A stretch of DNA of 64,000 nucleotides from Urophycis tenuis (GCA_036785325.1 JAXIVH010000018.1:9261557-9325556); one strand, 5' to 3'; counted from the stretch's first letter, positions 18,729 through 31,400 are shown. Notes: generated by a model from the sequence alone, not told the origin. A program made the numbers and translations.

Positions 18729-18844
18729 CATTCAGAAACCTCCTGCTGCAGCCGCAGAGTAAGAATTTCAGACGGCATCTCTCCCTCTGGGTCAGATTCA
18801 GGCTCAAACTGGTACGGTTGAACCACAGAGTTTCTGCCAGCCAT

Positions 18845-19149
18845 TGGCCGAGTCAGTCTGTAAACATTAGCACGTGGCTACGGAGCCGAGCCGCAGCCCC
18901 TCGCAGAGAGGTGTGCGTGGTCTGGTGCAGCTCATTTACATAAAGGAGAAAGGCCCTGAAACAGACCGTTTTGAACAGAGCTGTTTTTAGGTGATGAAGA
19001 GAGACCTACAATATTTGATCCAAAGGCAATTTTGACCAAAGCATGTCACAGAAATGTCTTTAACACACCTGGGAACTATTTTAATTTGTGGAAAAGTGGC
19101 ATAAAAAAAAAATTAAATTGGTTCTCTGGACACATGGTCTGGAAGACCA
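18845..19149 (-). promoter_or_regulatory. 5' flank of the P2X7-like gene, element right arm
   Basis: The 300 bp upstream of the minus-strand ATG. The first 100 bp is GC-rich (GAGCCGAGCCGCAGCCCC), the rest AT-rich and ending at an A-run (19103-19112). It should contain the promoter of the minus-strand gene and the right terminus of the THAP element, but no TATA box or clean TIR can be pointed to. Confidence 0.35.
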
Positions 19150-20339
19150 AAGCAGCGACAGGATGGGAGATGACTAGCAACCACTACGTCACTGAGCTAG
19201 GGACGTAATTTCGGTAACAACGGCAAGGAGTGACTGTGGCTCAGTGGTTAGAGCCGGGGGACAGAGGTCACTCACCGACCCGGCGGCGGCGGTTCGATTC
19301 CCTCAAGATGTTGACGTGTTGATGGTCAAGTGTTGGAGTGTTGGTTGTCGGGTTGAGGTGTCGACAGACGGACAGACCCGTTAGCCTGATTTTTTTTTTT
19401 TTTTTTGGAGATGACTGGCAACCACTACGTCACTGAGTTTGGGACGTAATTTCGATAAAAACAGCAAGGAGTGACTGTGGCTCAGTGGTTAGAGCCGGGG
19501 GACTGAGAAGGTCACTCACCGACCCGGCGGCAGCGGTTCGATTCCCTCGAGATGTCGACGTGTTGGTGGTCAAGTGTTGGAGTGCTGGTGGTCGGATTGA
19601 GGTGTCGGGTTGAGGTGTCGACAGACAGACAGACAGACAGAGAGACAGACCCGTTAGCCAGATTTTTTGTTTTGTTTTTGGAGATGACTGGCAACCACTA
19701 CGTCACTGAGTTTGGGACGTAATTTCGATAAAAACGGCAAGGAGTGACTGTAGCTCAGTGGTTAGAGCCGGGGGACAGAGAAGTTCACTCACCGACCCGG
19801 CGGCAGCGGTTCGATTCCCTCGAGATGTCGACGTGTTGGTGATCAAGTGTTGGAGTGCTGGTGGTCGTATTGAGGTGTCGGGTTGAGGTGTCGACAGACA
19901 GACAGAGAGACGGACCCATTAGCCAGATTTTTTGTTTTGTTTTTGGAGATGACTGGCAACCACTACGTCACTGAGATAGGGACGAAAATTCGGTAACAAC
20001 GGCAAGGAGTGACTGTGGCTCAGTGGTTAGAGCCGGGGGACGGAGAAGGTCACTCACCGACCCGGCGGCGGCGGTTCGATTCCCTCGAGATGTTGGAGTG
20101 TTGGTGGTCGGGTTGAGGTGTCGACAGACAGACCCGTTAGCCTGATTTTTTGTTTTGTTTTTGGAGATGACTGGCAACCACTCCGTCACTGAGATAGGGA
20201 CGAAAATTCTGTAACAACGGCAAGGAGTGACTGTGGCTCAGTGGTTAGAGCCGGGGGACGGAGAAGGTCACTCACCGACCCGGCGGCGGCGGTTGGAATC
20301 CCTCGAGATGTTGGAGTGTTGGTGGTCGGTTGAGGTGTC

Positions 20340-20373
<34 letters not shown>

Positions 20374-20395
20374 TAGAAAGACCCGTTAGCCGCAA
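19150..20395 (+). mobile_element. Tandem array of five tRNA-derived SINE units
   Basis: Five head-to-tail copies start their tRNA-like head (TGACTGTGGCTCAGTGG) at 19231, 19472, 19745, 20010 and 20228, spacings 241, 273, 265 and 218 bp. Each head has an A box (TGGCTCAGTGGTTAGAGC; copy 3 has TAGCTC) and, about 50 bp on, a B box (GGTTCGATTCC; copy 5 has GGTTGGAATCC). A body with GTCGACAGACAG microsatellite, CCCGTTAGCC and a T-rich stretch follows, then a leader GGAGATGACTGGCAACCACT that precedes the next head. A and B boxes are the internal RNA polymerase III promoter of SINEs. Tandem rather than dispersed copies are unusual. The parental tRNA is not identified. Confidence 0.75.
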
Positions 20396-20700
20396 TGTCT
20401 AGAAATTTCCAATGGTAGCTCAGTAACGGGGGGGTCTGTTATGAATTTTTTTTTTTTTTTTTTTTTTTTAAAGCCTATACCCGCGGTGTCTAGAAATTTC
20501 CAATCCTAGCTCAGTAATGGGGGGGTCTGTTATGAATTTTTTTTTTTTTTTTTTTCTTTTTTTTTTTAAAGCCGACACCCGCGATGTCTAGAAATTTCCA
20601 ATCCTAGCTCAGTAATGGGGGGGGGGGGGGGGGGGGGTCTGTTATGAATTTTAATTTTATTTTTTTATTTTATTATTTTTTTTTATAAAGCCCACACCGG
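20396..20700 (+). repeat. Diverged edge monomers of the satellite
   Basis: The first three monomers have TGTCTAG instead of TGGCTAG and CCTAGCTCAG (or GGTAGCTCAG in the first) instead of CCTGGCTCAG, with CCGCGG, CCGCGA or CCGCAA where the core has CCGGGG. Edge monomers escape homogenisation, so these may preserve older sequence. Confidence 0.8.
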
Positions 20701-21142
20701 GGTGGCTAGACATTTCCAATCCTGGCTCAGTAATGGGGGGGGGTCTGTTATGATTTTTTTTTTTTTTTTATTATTTTCTTTTTTATAAAGCCCACACCCG
20801 GGGTGGGTAGAAATTTCCAATCCTGGCTCAGTTAAGGGGGGGGGGGGGGGGGTCTGTTATGATTTTTATTTATTTATTTATTTTTTTTATAAAACCCAAC
20901 CCCGGGGTGGCTAGAAATTTCCAATCCTGGCTCAGTAATGGGGGGGGGGGGTCTGTTATGAATTTTTTTTATTATTTTTTTTATAAAAAGCCCACACCCG
21001 GGGTGGCTAGACATTTCCAATCCTGGCTCAGTAATGGGGGGGGGGGGTCTGTTCTGATTTTTTTTATTTTTATTTATGAAGCCCACATCCGGGGTGGCTA
21101 GAAATGTCCAATCCTGGCTCAGTAATGGGGGGGGGGGTCTGT

Positions 21143-21181
<39 letters not shown>

Positions 21182-22951
21182 AGCCCACACCCGGGGTGGC
21201 TAGAAATTTCCAATCCTGGCTCAGCAATGGGGGCAGGTCTGTTATGATTTTTTTTTTTTTTTTTTTATAAAGCCCACACCCGGGGTGGCTAAAAATTTCC
21301 AATCCTGGCTCAGTAATGGGGGCAGGTCTGTTATGATTTTTTTTTTATTTTTTTTATAAAGCCCACACCCGGGGTGGCTGGAAATTTCCAATCCTGGCTC
21401 AGTAATGTGGGGGGGGTCTGTTATGAATTTTTTTTATATATATAAAGCCCACACCCGGGGTGGCTGGAAATTTCCAATCCTGGCTCAGTAATGTGGGGGG
21501 GGGGGGGTCTGTTATGATTTTTTATTATATATAAAGCCCACACCCGGGGTGGCTAGAAATTTCCAATCCTGGCTCAGTAATGGGGGGGGGGGGGGGGGGG
21601 GTCTGTTATGATTTTTTATTTTTATTTTATTTTATTTTTTTTATAAAGCCCACATCCGGGGTGGCTAGAAATGTCCAATCCTGGCTCAGTAATGGAGGGG
21701 GGTCTGTTATGATTTTTTTTTTTTTTTATAAAGCCCACACCCGGGGTGGCTAGAAAGTTCCAGTCCTGGCTAAGTTATGGGGGGGGGGGGTCTGTTGTGA
21801 TTTTTTATTTTTTTATTTTTTTTTATAAAGCCCACCCCCGGGGTGGCTAGAAATATCCAATCCTGGCTCTGTGATGGGGGAGGGGGGGGGGGGGTCTGTT
21901 ATGATTTTATTTTTTTTATTTTTTTATTATTAAGCCCACACCCGGGGTGGCAAGAAATGTCCAATCCTGGCTCAGTGATGGGGGTGGGGTCTGTTATGAT
22001 TTTTATTTTTTATTTTTTTTATTAAGCCCACACCCAGGTTGGCTAGATATTTCCAATCCTGACTCAGGGATGGGGGGGGGGGTCTATTATGATTCTTTTT
22101 TATTTTATTATTATTTTTTTTTATAAAGCCCACACCCGGGGTGGTTAGATATTTCCAATCCTGCCTCAGTGATGGGGGGGGGGGGGGGGGGGGTCTGTTG
22201 TGATTTTTTTTTTTTATTTTTTTAATAAAGCCCACCCCCGGTTTGGCTAGAAATTTCCAAATCCTGGCTCTGTGATGGGGGGGGGGGGGTCTGTTATGAT
22301 TTTTTATTATTTTATTTTTTTTATCAAGCCCACACCCGGGGTGGCTAGAAATTTCCAATCCTGGCTCAGTGATGGGGGTGGGGTGTGTTATGATTTTTTA
22401 TTTTTTATTTTTTTTTATAAAGCCAACACCCGGGGTGGCTAGAAAATTTCAATCCTGATTCAGTGATGGGTGGGGGTCTGTTATGAATTTTTATTTTTTT
22501 TATTATTTTTTTTATTTTATTTGATTATTTTTTTCATAAAGCCCACACCCGGGGTGGCTAGAAATGTCCAATCCTGCCTCAGTGATGGGGGGGGGGGTCT
22601 GTTATGAATTTTTTTTCTTTTTTTTTTTTTTTTTTAGAAAACCCACACCCTGGGTGGCTAGAAATGTCCAATCCTGGCTCAGTAATGGGGGTGGGGTCTG
22701 TTATGATTTTTTTTTAATTTAATTTAATTTTTTTATAAAGCCCACACGCGGGGTGGCTAGAAATTCCCAATCCTGGCTCAGTAATGGGGGGGGGGGTCTG
22801 TTATATATATATATATTTTTTTTTTTTATAAAGCCCACCCCCGGGTTGGCTAGAACTTTCCAATCCTGGCTCTGTGATGGGGGTTGGGTCTGTTATGATT
22901 TTTTATTTATTTATTTTTTTTATAAAGCCCACACCCGGGGTGGCTAGAAAT

Positions 22952-22996
22952 TTCCTATACAAATATTAATAGAAAATAAAAAGAATACAAATGTCT
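22952..22996. other. Non-satellite patch inside the array
   Basis: After CTAGAAATTTCC the monomer is replaced by about 40 bp of AT-rich unrelated sequence (ATACAAATATTAATAG and following) before TCTGTTATGA resumes. The rest of the monomer (CAATCCTGGCTCAG and the G-run) is missing. No target duplication is evident. Confidence 0.7.
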
Positions 22997-25900
22997 GTTA
23001 TGATTTTTTTTTTTTTTTTTTTATAAAGCCCACACCCGGGTGGCTAGAAATTTCCAATCCTGGCTCAGTGATGGGGGTGGGGTCTGTTATGATTTTTTTT
23101 TTTTTTTTTGTAAAAAGCCCACACCCAGGTGGCTAGAAATTTCCAATCCTGGCTCAGTGATGGGGGGGGGGGTCTGTTATGATTTTTTTTTTTTTTTTTT
23201 TAAATAATTCTATTATTTTTTTTATAAAGCCCACACCCGGGTTGGCTAGAAATTTCCAATCCTGCCTCAGTGATGGGGGGGGGGGGGGGGGGGGGGTCTG
23301 TTGTGATTTTTTTTTTATTTTTTTTTTTATAAAGCCCACCCCCGGGGTGTCTAGAAATTTCCAATCCTGGCTCTGTGATGGGGGGGGGGGGGGGGGGTCT
23401 GTTATGATTTTTTTTTTTTTTTTTTTTTATAAAGCCCACCCCCGGGGTGTCTAGAAATTTCCAATCCTGGCTCAGTGATGGGGGGGGGGGTCTGTTATGA
23501 TTTTTTTAATTTTTTTTTAAATAATTTTATTATTTTTTTTATAAAGCCCACCCCCGGTGGGGCTATAAATTTCCAATCCTGGCTCAGTGATGGGGGTGGG
23601 GGGGGGTCTGTTATGATTTTTTATTTTTATTTTTTTTAATAAAGCCCACACCCGGGGTGGCTAGAAATTTTCCAATCCTGACTCTGTGATGGGGGTGGGG
23701 TCTGTTATGATTTTTTATTTTTTTATATTTGTTTATAAAGCCCACACCTGGGTTGGCTAGAAATTTTCAATCCTGATTCAGTGATGGTGGGTAATTTGTT
23801 ATCATTTTTTTTTTTTTTTTTTTTATAAAGCCCACAACCGGGTTGGCTAGAAATTTCCAATCCTGGCTCTGTGATGGGGGGGGGGGGGGGGGGGGTCTGT
23901 TATGATTTTTTTTATTTTTTTTTTTATTATTAAGCCCACACCCGGGTTGGCTAGATATTTCCAATACTTGCTCAGTAATGGGGGGGGGGGTCTTTTATGA
24001 TTTTTTTTTTTTATTATTATTTTTTTTATAATTGTATTAATTTTTTTATAAAGCCCACACCTGGGGTGGCAAGAAATTTCCGATCCTGGCTCATTGATGG
24101 GGGTGGGGTCTGTTATGATTTTTTTTTTTCTTTTTTTTTTTTATAAAGCCCACACCCGGGGTGGCTAGAAATTTCCAATCCTGGCTCAGTGATGGGGGGG
24201 GGGGGGGGGGGGGTCTGTTATGATTTTTTTTTTTTTTTTTTAAATAATTGTATTATTTTTTTTATAAAGACCACACCCGGGATGGCTAGAAATTTCCAAT
24301 CCTGCCTCAGTGCTGGGGGGGGGGGGGGGGGTCTGTTGTGATTTTTTTTAATTTTTTTTTTTTTATAAAGCCCACCCCCGGGGTGGCTAGAAATGTCCAA
24401 TCCTGGCTCTGTGATGGGGGGGGGGGGGGGGGGGGTCTGTTATGATTTTTTATTATTATTTTTTTTTTTATCAAGCCCACACCCGGGGTGGCTAGTCATT
24501 TCCAATCCTGGCTCAGTAATGGGGGGGGGGGGTGTAATGAATTTGTTTTATTATTATTTTTTTATAAAGCCCATACCCGGGGTGGCTAGAAATTTCCAAT
24601 CCTGGCTCAGTGATGGGGGTGGGGGGGGGTCTGTTATGATTTTTTTTCATTTTTTTTTTAATAAAGCCCACACCCGGGGTGGCTAGAAAGTTCCAATCCT
24701 GGCTCAGTGATGGGGGCGGGGTCTGTTATGATTTTTAATTTTTTTTTTTATAAAGCCCACACCCGGGGTGGCTAGAAAGTTCCAATCCTGCCTCAGTGAT
24801 GGGGGGGGGTCTGTTATGATTTTTTTTTATTTTTTTTTTTAAATAATTTTATTATTTTTTTTATAAAGCCCACACCCGGGGTGGCTAGAAATTTCCAATC
24901 CTGCCTCAGTGATGGGGGGGGGGGGGGGTCTGTTGTGATTTTATTTTATTTTTATTTTTTTATAAAGCCCACCCCCGGGGTGGCTAGAAATTTCCAATCC
25001 TGGCTCTGTGATGGGGGGGGGGGTCTGTTATGATTTTTTATTATTTTATTTTTTTTATCAAGCCCACACCCGGGGTGGCTAGAAATTTCCAATCCTGGCT
25101 CAGTGATGGGGGTGGGGGGGGGTCTGTTATGATTTTTTTTAATTTTTTTTTTATAAAGCCCACACCCGGGGTGGCTAGAAAGTTCCAATCCTGGCTCAGT
25201 GATGGGGGCGGGGTCTGTTATGATTTTTAATTTTTTTTTTTTTTTTTTTTATAAAGCCCACACCCGGGGTGGCTAGAAATTTCCTATCCTGGCTCAGTGA
25301 TGGGGGTTGGGCCTGTTATGATTTTTTATTTTTATTTTTTTTTATAAAGCCCACACTCGGGGTGGCTAGAAATTTCCAATCCTGGCTCAGTGATGGGGGG
25401 GGGGGGGGGGGTCTGTTATGATTTTTTTTTTTTTTTTTTATAAAGCCCACACCCGGGGTGGCTAGAAATTTCCAATCCTGGCTCAGTGATGGGCGGGGTC
25501 TGTTATGATTTTTTATTTTTTTTTTTTAAATAATTTTATTATTTTTTTTATAAAGCCCACACCCGGGGTGGCTAGAAATTTCCAATCCTGGCTCTGTGAT
25601 GGGGGGGGGGGGGGGGGTCTTTTATGATTTTTTTTTTTTTTTTTTTTTATAAAGCCCACACCCGGGGTGGCTAGAAATTTCCAATCCTGGCTCAATGATG
25701 GGGGTTGGGTCTGTTATGATTTTTTTTTTTATTTTTTTTTTTTATAAAGCCCACACCCGGGGTGGCTAGAAATTTCCAATCCTGGCTCAGTGATGGGGGG
25801 GGGGGGGGGGTCTGTTATGATTTTTTTTTTTTTTTTTTATAAAGCCCACACCCGGGTGGCTAGAAATTTCCAATCCTGGCTCAGTGATTGGGGGGGTCTG

Positions 25901-28900
25901 TTATGATTTTTTTAATTTTTTTTTTAAAATAATTTTATTATTTTTTTTTATAAAGCCCACACCCGGGGTGGCTAGAAATTTCCAATCCTGCCTCAGTGAT
26001 GGGGGGGGGGGGGGGGGGGGGGATCTGTTGTGATTTTTTTTTAATTTTTTTTTTTTATAAAGCCCACCCCCGGGGTGGCTAGAAATTTCCAATCCTGGCT
26101 CTGTGATGGGGGTGGGGTCTGTTATGATTTTTAATTTTTTAATTTTTTTTTTATAAAGCCCACACCCGGGGTGGCTAGAAATTTCCGATCTTGGCTCAGT
26201 GATGGGGGTTGGGTCTGTTATGATTTTTTATTTTAATTTTTTTTTTATAAAGCCCACACCAGGGGTGGCTAGAAATTTCCAATACTGGCTCAGTGATGGG
26301 GGGGGGGTCTGTTATGATTTTTTATTATTTTATTTTTTTTATCAAGCCCACACCCGGGGTGGCTAGACATTTCCAATCCTGGCTCAGTGATGGGGGTGGG
26401 GGGGGTCTGTTATGATTTTTTTTATTTTTTTTTTTTTATAAAGCCCACACCCGGGGTGGCTAGAAATTTCCGATCCTGGCTCAGTGATGGGGGTGGGGTC
26501 TGTTATGATTTTTATTTTTTTATTTTTTATAAAGCCCACACCCGGGGTGGCTAGAAATTTCCAATCCTGGCTCAGTGATGGGGGTGGGGTCTGTTATGAT
26601 TTTTTTTTTTTTTTTTTATAAAGCCCACACCCGGGTGGCTAGAAATTTCCAATCCTGGCTCAGTAATGGGGGGGGTCTGTTATGAATTTGTTTTTTTTAT
26701 TATTTTTTTATAAAGCCCACACCCGGGGGGCTAGAAATTTCCAATCCTGGCTCAGTGATGGGGGTGGGGGGGGTCTGTTATGATTTTTATTTTTATTTAT
26801 TTTTATAAAGCCCACACCAGAGGTGGCTAGAAATTTCCAATCCTGGCTCAGTGATGGGGGGGGGGGGGGGGTCTGTTATGATTTTTTTAATTTTTTTTTT
26901 TAATAATTTTATTATTTTTTTTATAAAGCCCACACCCGGGGTGGCTAGAAATTTCCAATCCAGGCTCTGTGATGGGGGCGGGATCTGTTATGATTTTTAA
27001 TTTTTTTATTTTTTTTTTATAAAGCCCACACCCGGGGTGGCTAGAAATTTCCTATCCTGGCTCAGTGATGGGGGTTGGGTCTGTTATGATTTTTTATTTT
27101 TATTTTTTTTTTATAAAGCCCACACTCGGGTTGGCTAGAAATTTCCAATCCTGGCTCAGTGATTGGGGGGGGGGGGGGGGGTCTGTTATGATTTTTTTTT
27201 TTTTTTTTTTATAAAGCCCACACCCGGGGGGTGGCTAGAAATTTCCAATCCTGGCTCAGTGATGGGGGTGGGGTCTGTTATGATTTTTTAATTTTTTTTT
27301 TTATAAAGCCCACACCAGAGGTGGCTAGAAATTTCCAATCCTGGCTCAGTGATGGGTGGGGGTCTGTTATGAATTTTTATTTTTTTATTATTTTTTTATT
27401 TTTTATTTTATTATTTTTTGTATAAAGCCCACACCCGGGGTGGCTAGAAATTTCCAATCCTGGCTCTGTGATGGGGGGGGGGGGGGGGTCTGTTATGATT
27501 TTTTTTTTTTTTTTTTTTTTTTTATCAAGCCCACACCCGGGGTGGCTAGACATTTCCAATCCTGGCTCAGTAATGGGGGGGGTCTGCTATGAATTTTTTT
27601 TTTTCATTTTTTTTTTTATAAAGCCCACACCCGGGGTGGCTAGAAATTTCCAATCCTGGCTCAGTGATGGGGCGGGGGGTCTGTTATTATTATTATTATT
27701 TTTTTTTATAAAGCCCATACCCGTGGTGGCTAGAAATTTCCAATCCTGGCTCAGTGATGGGGGGGGGGGTCTGTTATGATTTTTTTATTTTTTTTTAAAT
27801 ATAATTTTATTATTTTTTTTATAAAGCCCACACCCGGGGTGGCTAGAAATTTCCAATCCTGGCTCAGTGATGGGGGGGGGGGTTTGTTATGATTTTTTTT
27901 TTTTTTTTTTATAAAGCCCACACCCGTGGTGGCTAGAAATTTCCAATCCTGGCTCTGTGATGGGGGTGGGGGGTCTGTTATGATTTTTTTTTTTTTTTTT
28001 TTTTTTTTCTCAAGCCCACACCCGGGTTGGCTAGTCATTTCCAATCCTGGCTCGTAAAAGGGGGGGGGGTCTGTTATGATTTTTTTTTTTTTATTATTTT
28101 TTTATAAAGCCCACACCCGTGGTGGCTAGAAATTTCCAATCCTGGCTCAGTGATGGGGGTGGGGGGGGTCTGTTATGATTTTTATTTTTATTTTTTTTAT
28201 AAAGCCCACCCCGGGGTGGCTAGAAATGTCAAATCCTGGCTCTGTGATGGGGGGGGGGGGTCTGTTATGATTTTTTATTATTTTATTTTTTTAATCAAGC
28301 CCACACCCGGGGTGGCTAGACATTTCCAATCCTGGCTCAGTAATGGGGGGGGTCTGTTATGAATTTGTTTTTTTTTAATTTTTTTTTTATAAAGCCCACC
28401 CCCGGGGTGGCTAGAAATTTCCAATCCTGGCTCAGTGATGGGGGGGGGGGGGTCTGTTGTGATTTTTTTTTATTATTTTTTTTTTTATAAAGCCCACCCC
28501 CGGGGTGGCTAGAAATTTCCAATCCTGACTCTGTGATGGGGGTGGGTTCTGTTATGATTTTTTATTTTTTTATATTTGTTTATAAAGCCCACACCCGGGG
28601 TGGCTAGAAATTTCCAATCCTGGCTGAATCATGGGGGGGGCGGGGTCTTTTGTGATTTTTTTTTTTTTTTTTTTATAAAGCCCACACCCGGGGTGGCTAG
28701 AAATTCCCAATCCTGGCTCACTAATGGGGGGGGGGGGTCTGTTATGATTTTTTTTTAATTTTTTTTTTTTTTTTTTATAAAGCCCACATCCGTGGTGGCT
28801 AGAAATTTCCAATCCTGGCTCAGTAATGGGTGGGGGTCTGTTATGAATTTTTATTTTTTTATTTTTTATTTTTTTTTATTTTATTATTTTTTTGTAAAGC

Positions 28901-29184
28901 CCACACCCGGGGTGGGTAGAAATTTCCAATCCTGCCTCAGTGATGGGTGGGTGGTCTGTTATGATTTTTTTTTTTTTTTTTTTTTTTTATCAAGCCCACA
29001 CCCGTGGTGGCTAGATATTTCCAATACTTGCTCAGTAATGGGGGGGGGGGGGTCTTTTATGAATTTTTATTTATTTATTTATTTATTTTTTTTATAAAGC
29101 CCACACCCGTGGTGGCTAGAAATTTCCAATCCTGGCTCAGTAATGGGTGGGGGTCTGTTATGATTTTTTTTTATTATTTTTTTT

Positions 29185-30245
29185 TATCAAGCCCACACCC
29201 GGGGTGGCTAGATATTTCCAATACTTGCTCAGTAATGGGGGGGGGGGGGCTGTAATGATTTTTTTTTCTTTTTTTATTATTTTTTTTATTTTATTATTTT
29301 TTTTATAAAGGCCACACCCGGGTTGGCTAGAAATTTCCAATCCTGGCTCAGTGATGGGGGTGGGGTCTGTTATGATTTTTTTTTTTTTTTTTCTTATAAA
29401 GCCCACACCCGGGGTGGATAGAAATTTCAAATCCTGGCTCAGTGATGGGGGGGGGGGTCTGTTATGATTTATTATTATTATTTTTTTTATAAAGCCCGCA
29501 CCCGGGGTGGCTAGAAATTTCCAATCCTGGCTCAGTAATGGGTGGGGGTCTGTTATGAATTTTTATTTTTTTATTTATTTATTTTTTTTATTTTATTATT
29601 TTTTTTATAAAGCCCACACCCGCGGTGGCTAGAAATTTCCAATCCTGCCTCAGTGATGGGGGGGGGGGTCTGTTGTGATTTATTATTATTTTTTTTTTAT
29701 AAAGCCCACCCCCGGGGTGGCCAGAAATGTCCAATCCTGGCTCTGTGATGTGGGGGGGTCTGTTGTGATTTTTTTTTATTTTATTTATTTTTATAAAGCC
29801 CACCCCCGGGGTGGCTAGAAATTTCCAATCCTGGCTCTGTGATGGGGGGTCTGTTATGATTTATTTATTTATTTTTTTTATCAAGCCCACACCCGGGGTG
29901 GCAAGACATTTCCAATCCTGGCTCAGTAATGGGAGGGGTCTCTTATGATTTTTTTTTTTTTTTTTTTTTTATAAAGCCCACACCGGGGGTGGCTAGAAAT
30001 TTCCAATACTTGCTCAGTAATGGGGGGGGGGGGGGTCTCTTATGATTATTATTATTATTTTTTTTATTTTTATATAAAGCCCACACCTGGGGTGGCTAGA
30101 AATTTCCGATCCTGGCTCAGTAATGGGGGGGGGGGGGGGTCTGTTATGAATTTTTATGTGTTATTTTTTTTTTATAAAGCCCACACCCCGGGTGGCTAGA
30201 AATTTCCAATCCTGGCTCAGTGATCGGGGTGGGGTCTGTTATGAA

Positions 30246-30277
<32 letters not shown>

Positions 30278-31400
30278 TCAAGCCCACACCCGGGGTGGCT
30301 AGATATTTCCAATACTTGCTCAGTAATGGGGGGGGGGGGCTGTAATGATTTTTTTTTCTTTTTTTATTATTTTTTTTATTTTATTATTTTTTTTATAAAG
30401 GCCACACCCGGGTTGGCTAGAAATTTCCAATCCTGGCTCAGTGATGGGGGTGGGGTCTGTTATGATTTTTTTTTTTTTTTTCTTATAAAGCCCACACCCG
30501 GGGTGGATAGAAATTTCAAATCCTGGCTCAGTGATGGGGGGGGGGGTCTGTTATGATTTATTATTATTATTTTTTTTATAAAGCCCGCACCCGGGGTGGC
30601 TAGAAATTTCCAATCCTGGCTCAGTAATGGGTGGGGGTCTGTTATGAATTTTTATTTTTTTATTTATTTATTTTTTTTATTTTATTATTTTTTTTATAAA
30701 GCCCACACCCGCGGTGGCTAGAAATTTCCAATCCTGCCTCAGTGATGGGGGGGGGGGTCTGTTGTGATTTATTATTATTTTTTTTTTATAAAGCCCACCC
30801 CCGGGGTGGCCAGAAATGTCCAATCCTGGCTCTGTGATGTGGGGGGGTCTGTTGTGATTTTTTTTTATTTTATTTATTTTTATAAAGCCCACCCCCGGGG
30901 TGGCTAGAAATTTCCAATCCTGGCTCTGTGATGGGGGGTCTGTTATGATTTATTTATTTTTTTTTTTTATCAAGCCCACACCCGGGGTGGCAAGACATTT
31001 CCAATCCTGGCTCAGTAATGGGAGGGGTCTCTTATGATTTTTTTTTTTATTTTTTTTTTTATAAAGCCCACACCCGGGGTGGCTATAAATTTTCAATCCT
31101 GGCTCAGTAATGGGGGGGGGGGGGGGGGGTCTGTTATGAATTTTTATGTGTTATTTTTTTTTTATAAAGCCCACACCGGGGGTGGCTAGAAATTTCCAAT
31201 ACTTGCTCAGTAATGGGGGGGGGGGGGGGTCTCTTATGATTATTATTATTATTTTTTTTATTTTTATATAAAGCCCACACCTGGGGTGGCTAGAAATTTC
31301 CGATCCTGGCTCAGTAATGGGGGGGGGGGGGGGTCTGTTATGAATTTTTATGTGTTATTTTTTTTTTATAAAGCCCACACCCCGGGTGGCTAGAAATTTC
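29185..31400 (+). repeat. About 1.09-kb higher-order repeat, two copies
   Basis: The block starting ATCAAGCCC at about 29185 recurs at about 30277, offset near 1,090 bp. Both share rare variants in the same order: CTGTAATGA with T9CT7, AAAGGCCACACC, GGTGGATAG, AAAGCCCGCACC, CCCGCGGTGG and GGCCAGAAATG. The second copy has gained at least one monomer near 31080-31180. A further copy of the same series begins near 54720. Confidence 0.75.

Larger units (their letters stand above)
11006..18844 (-). pseudogene. P2X7-like cysteine-rich domain gene, 3 exons, broken
   Basis: Exon 1 (18844-18729) starts ATGGCTGGC and encodes an acidic N-terminus, FEPESDPEGEMPSE, ending at a GTAATT donor. Exon 2 (11335-11266) encodes CLCGNC, MPTEQENVCCLE. 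Exon 3 (11160-11006) encodes LKCMVDHPGLEPVCLN and ends at a GTATGT donor. Lengths 116, 70 and 155 join in one open frame. The spaced CxCGxC, CC and C-HPG-VC pattern matches the cysteine-rich, zinc-binding C-terminal ('ballast') domain family that fish databases list as P2X purinoceptor 7-like. There is no P2X channel portion. The last family exon, with the aromatic and second cysteine cluster, is missing, so it is truncated. Intron 1 carries the whole 6.8-kb Ginger element at the exon 2 acceptor. Its role inside a transposon is unknown. Confidence 0.65.
4490..19110 (+). mobile_element. THAP-type (Kolobok-like) element with two genes
   Basis: The left end begins directly after TTAA at 4486-4489 with AGGTCCCATACTATGG; TTAA is the target site expected of Kolobok elements. 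Inside are a plus-strand THAP transposase gene (4793-10622) and a minus-strand cysteine-rich gene (18844-11006), arranged tail to tail. Removing the nested insertions (4981-5449, 6152-8680, 11338-18138) leaves roughly 4.8 kb, a plausible size for an autonomous element. The right end is uncertain: the sequence stays element-like to an A-rich run near 19103-19112 and I see no clean inverted copy of the left terminus. The Kolobok name is inferred from TTAA plus THAP; the assignment of both genes to one element is inferred from layout. Confidence 0.6.

Noticed and set aside
19231..19302. Functional tRNA genes
   Set aside because: Only the A and B boxes are conserved; I cannot fold acceptor and anticodon stems, the head is repeated in a long SINE-like unit, and copy 5 has an altered B box.
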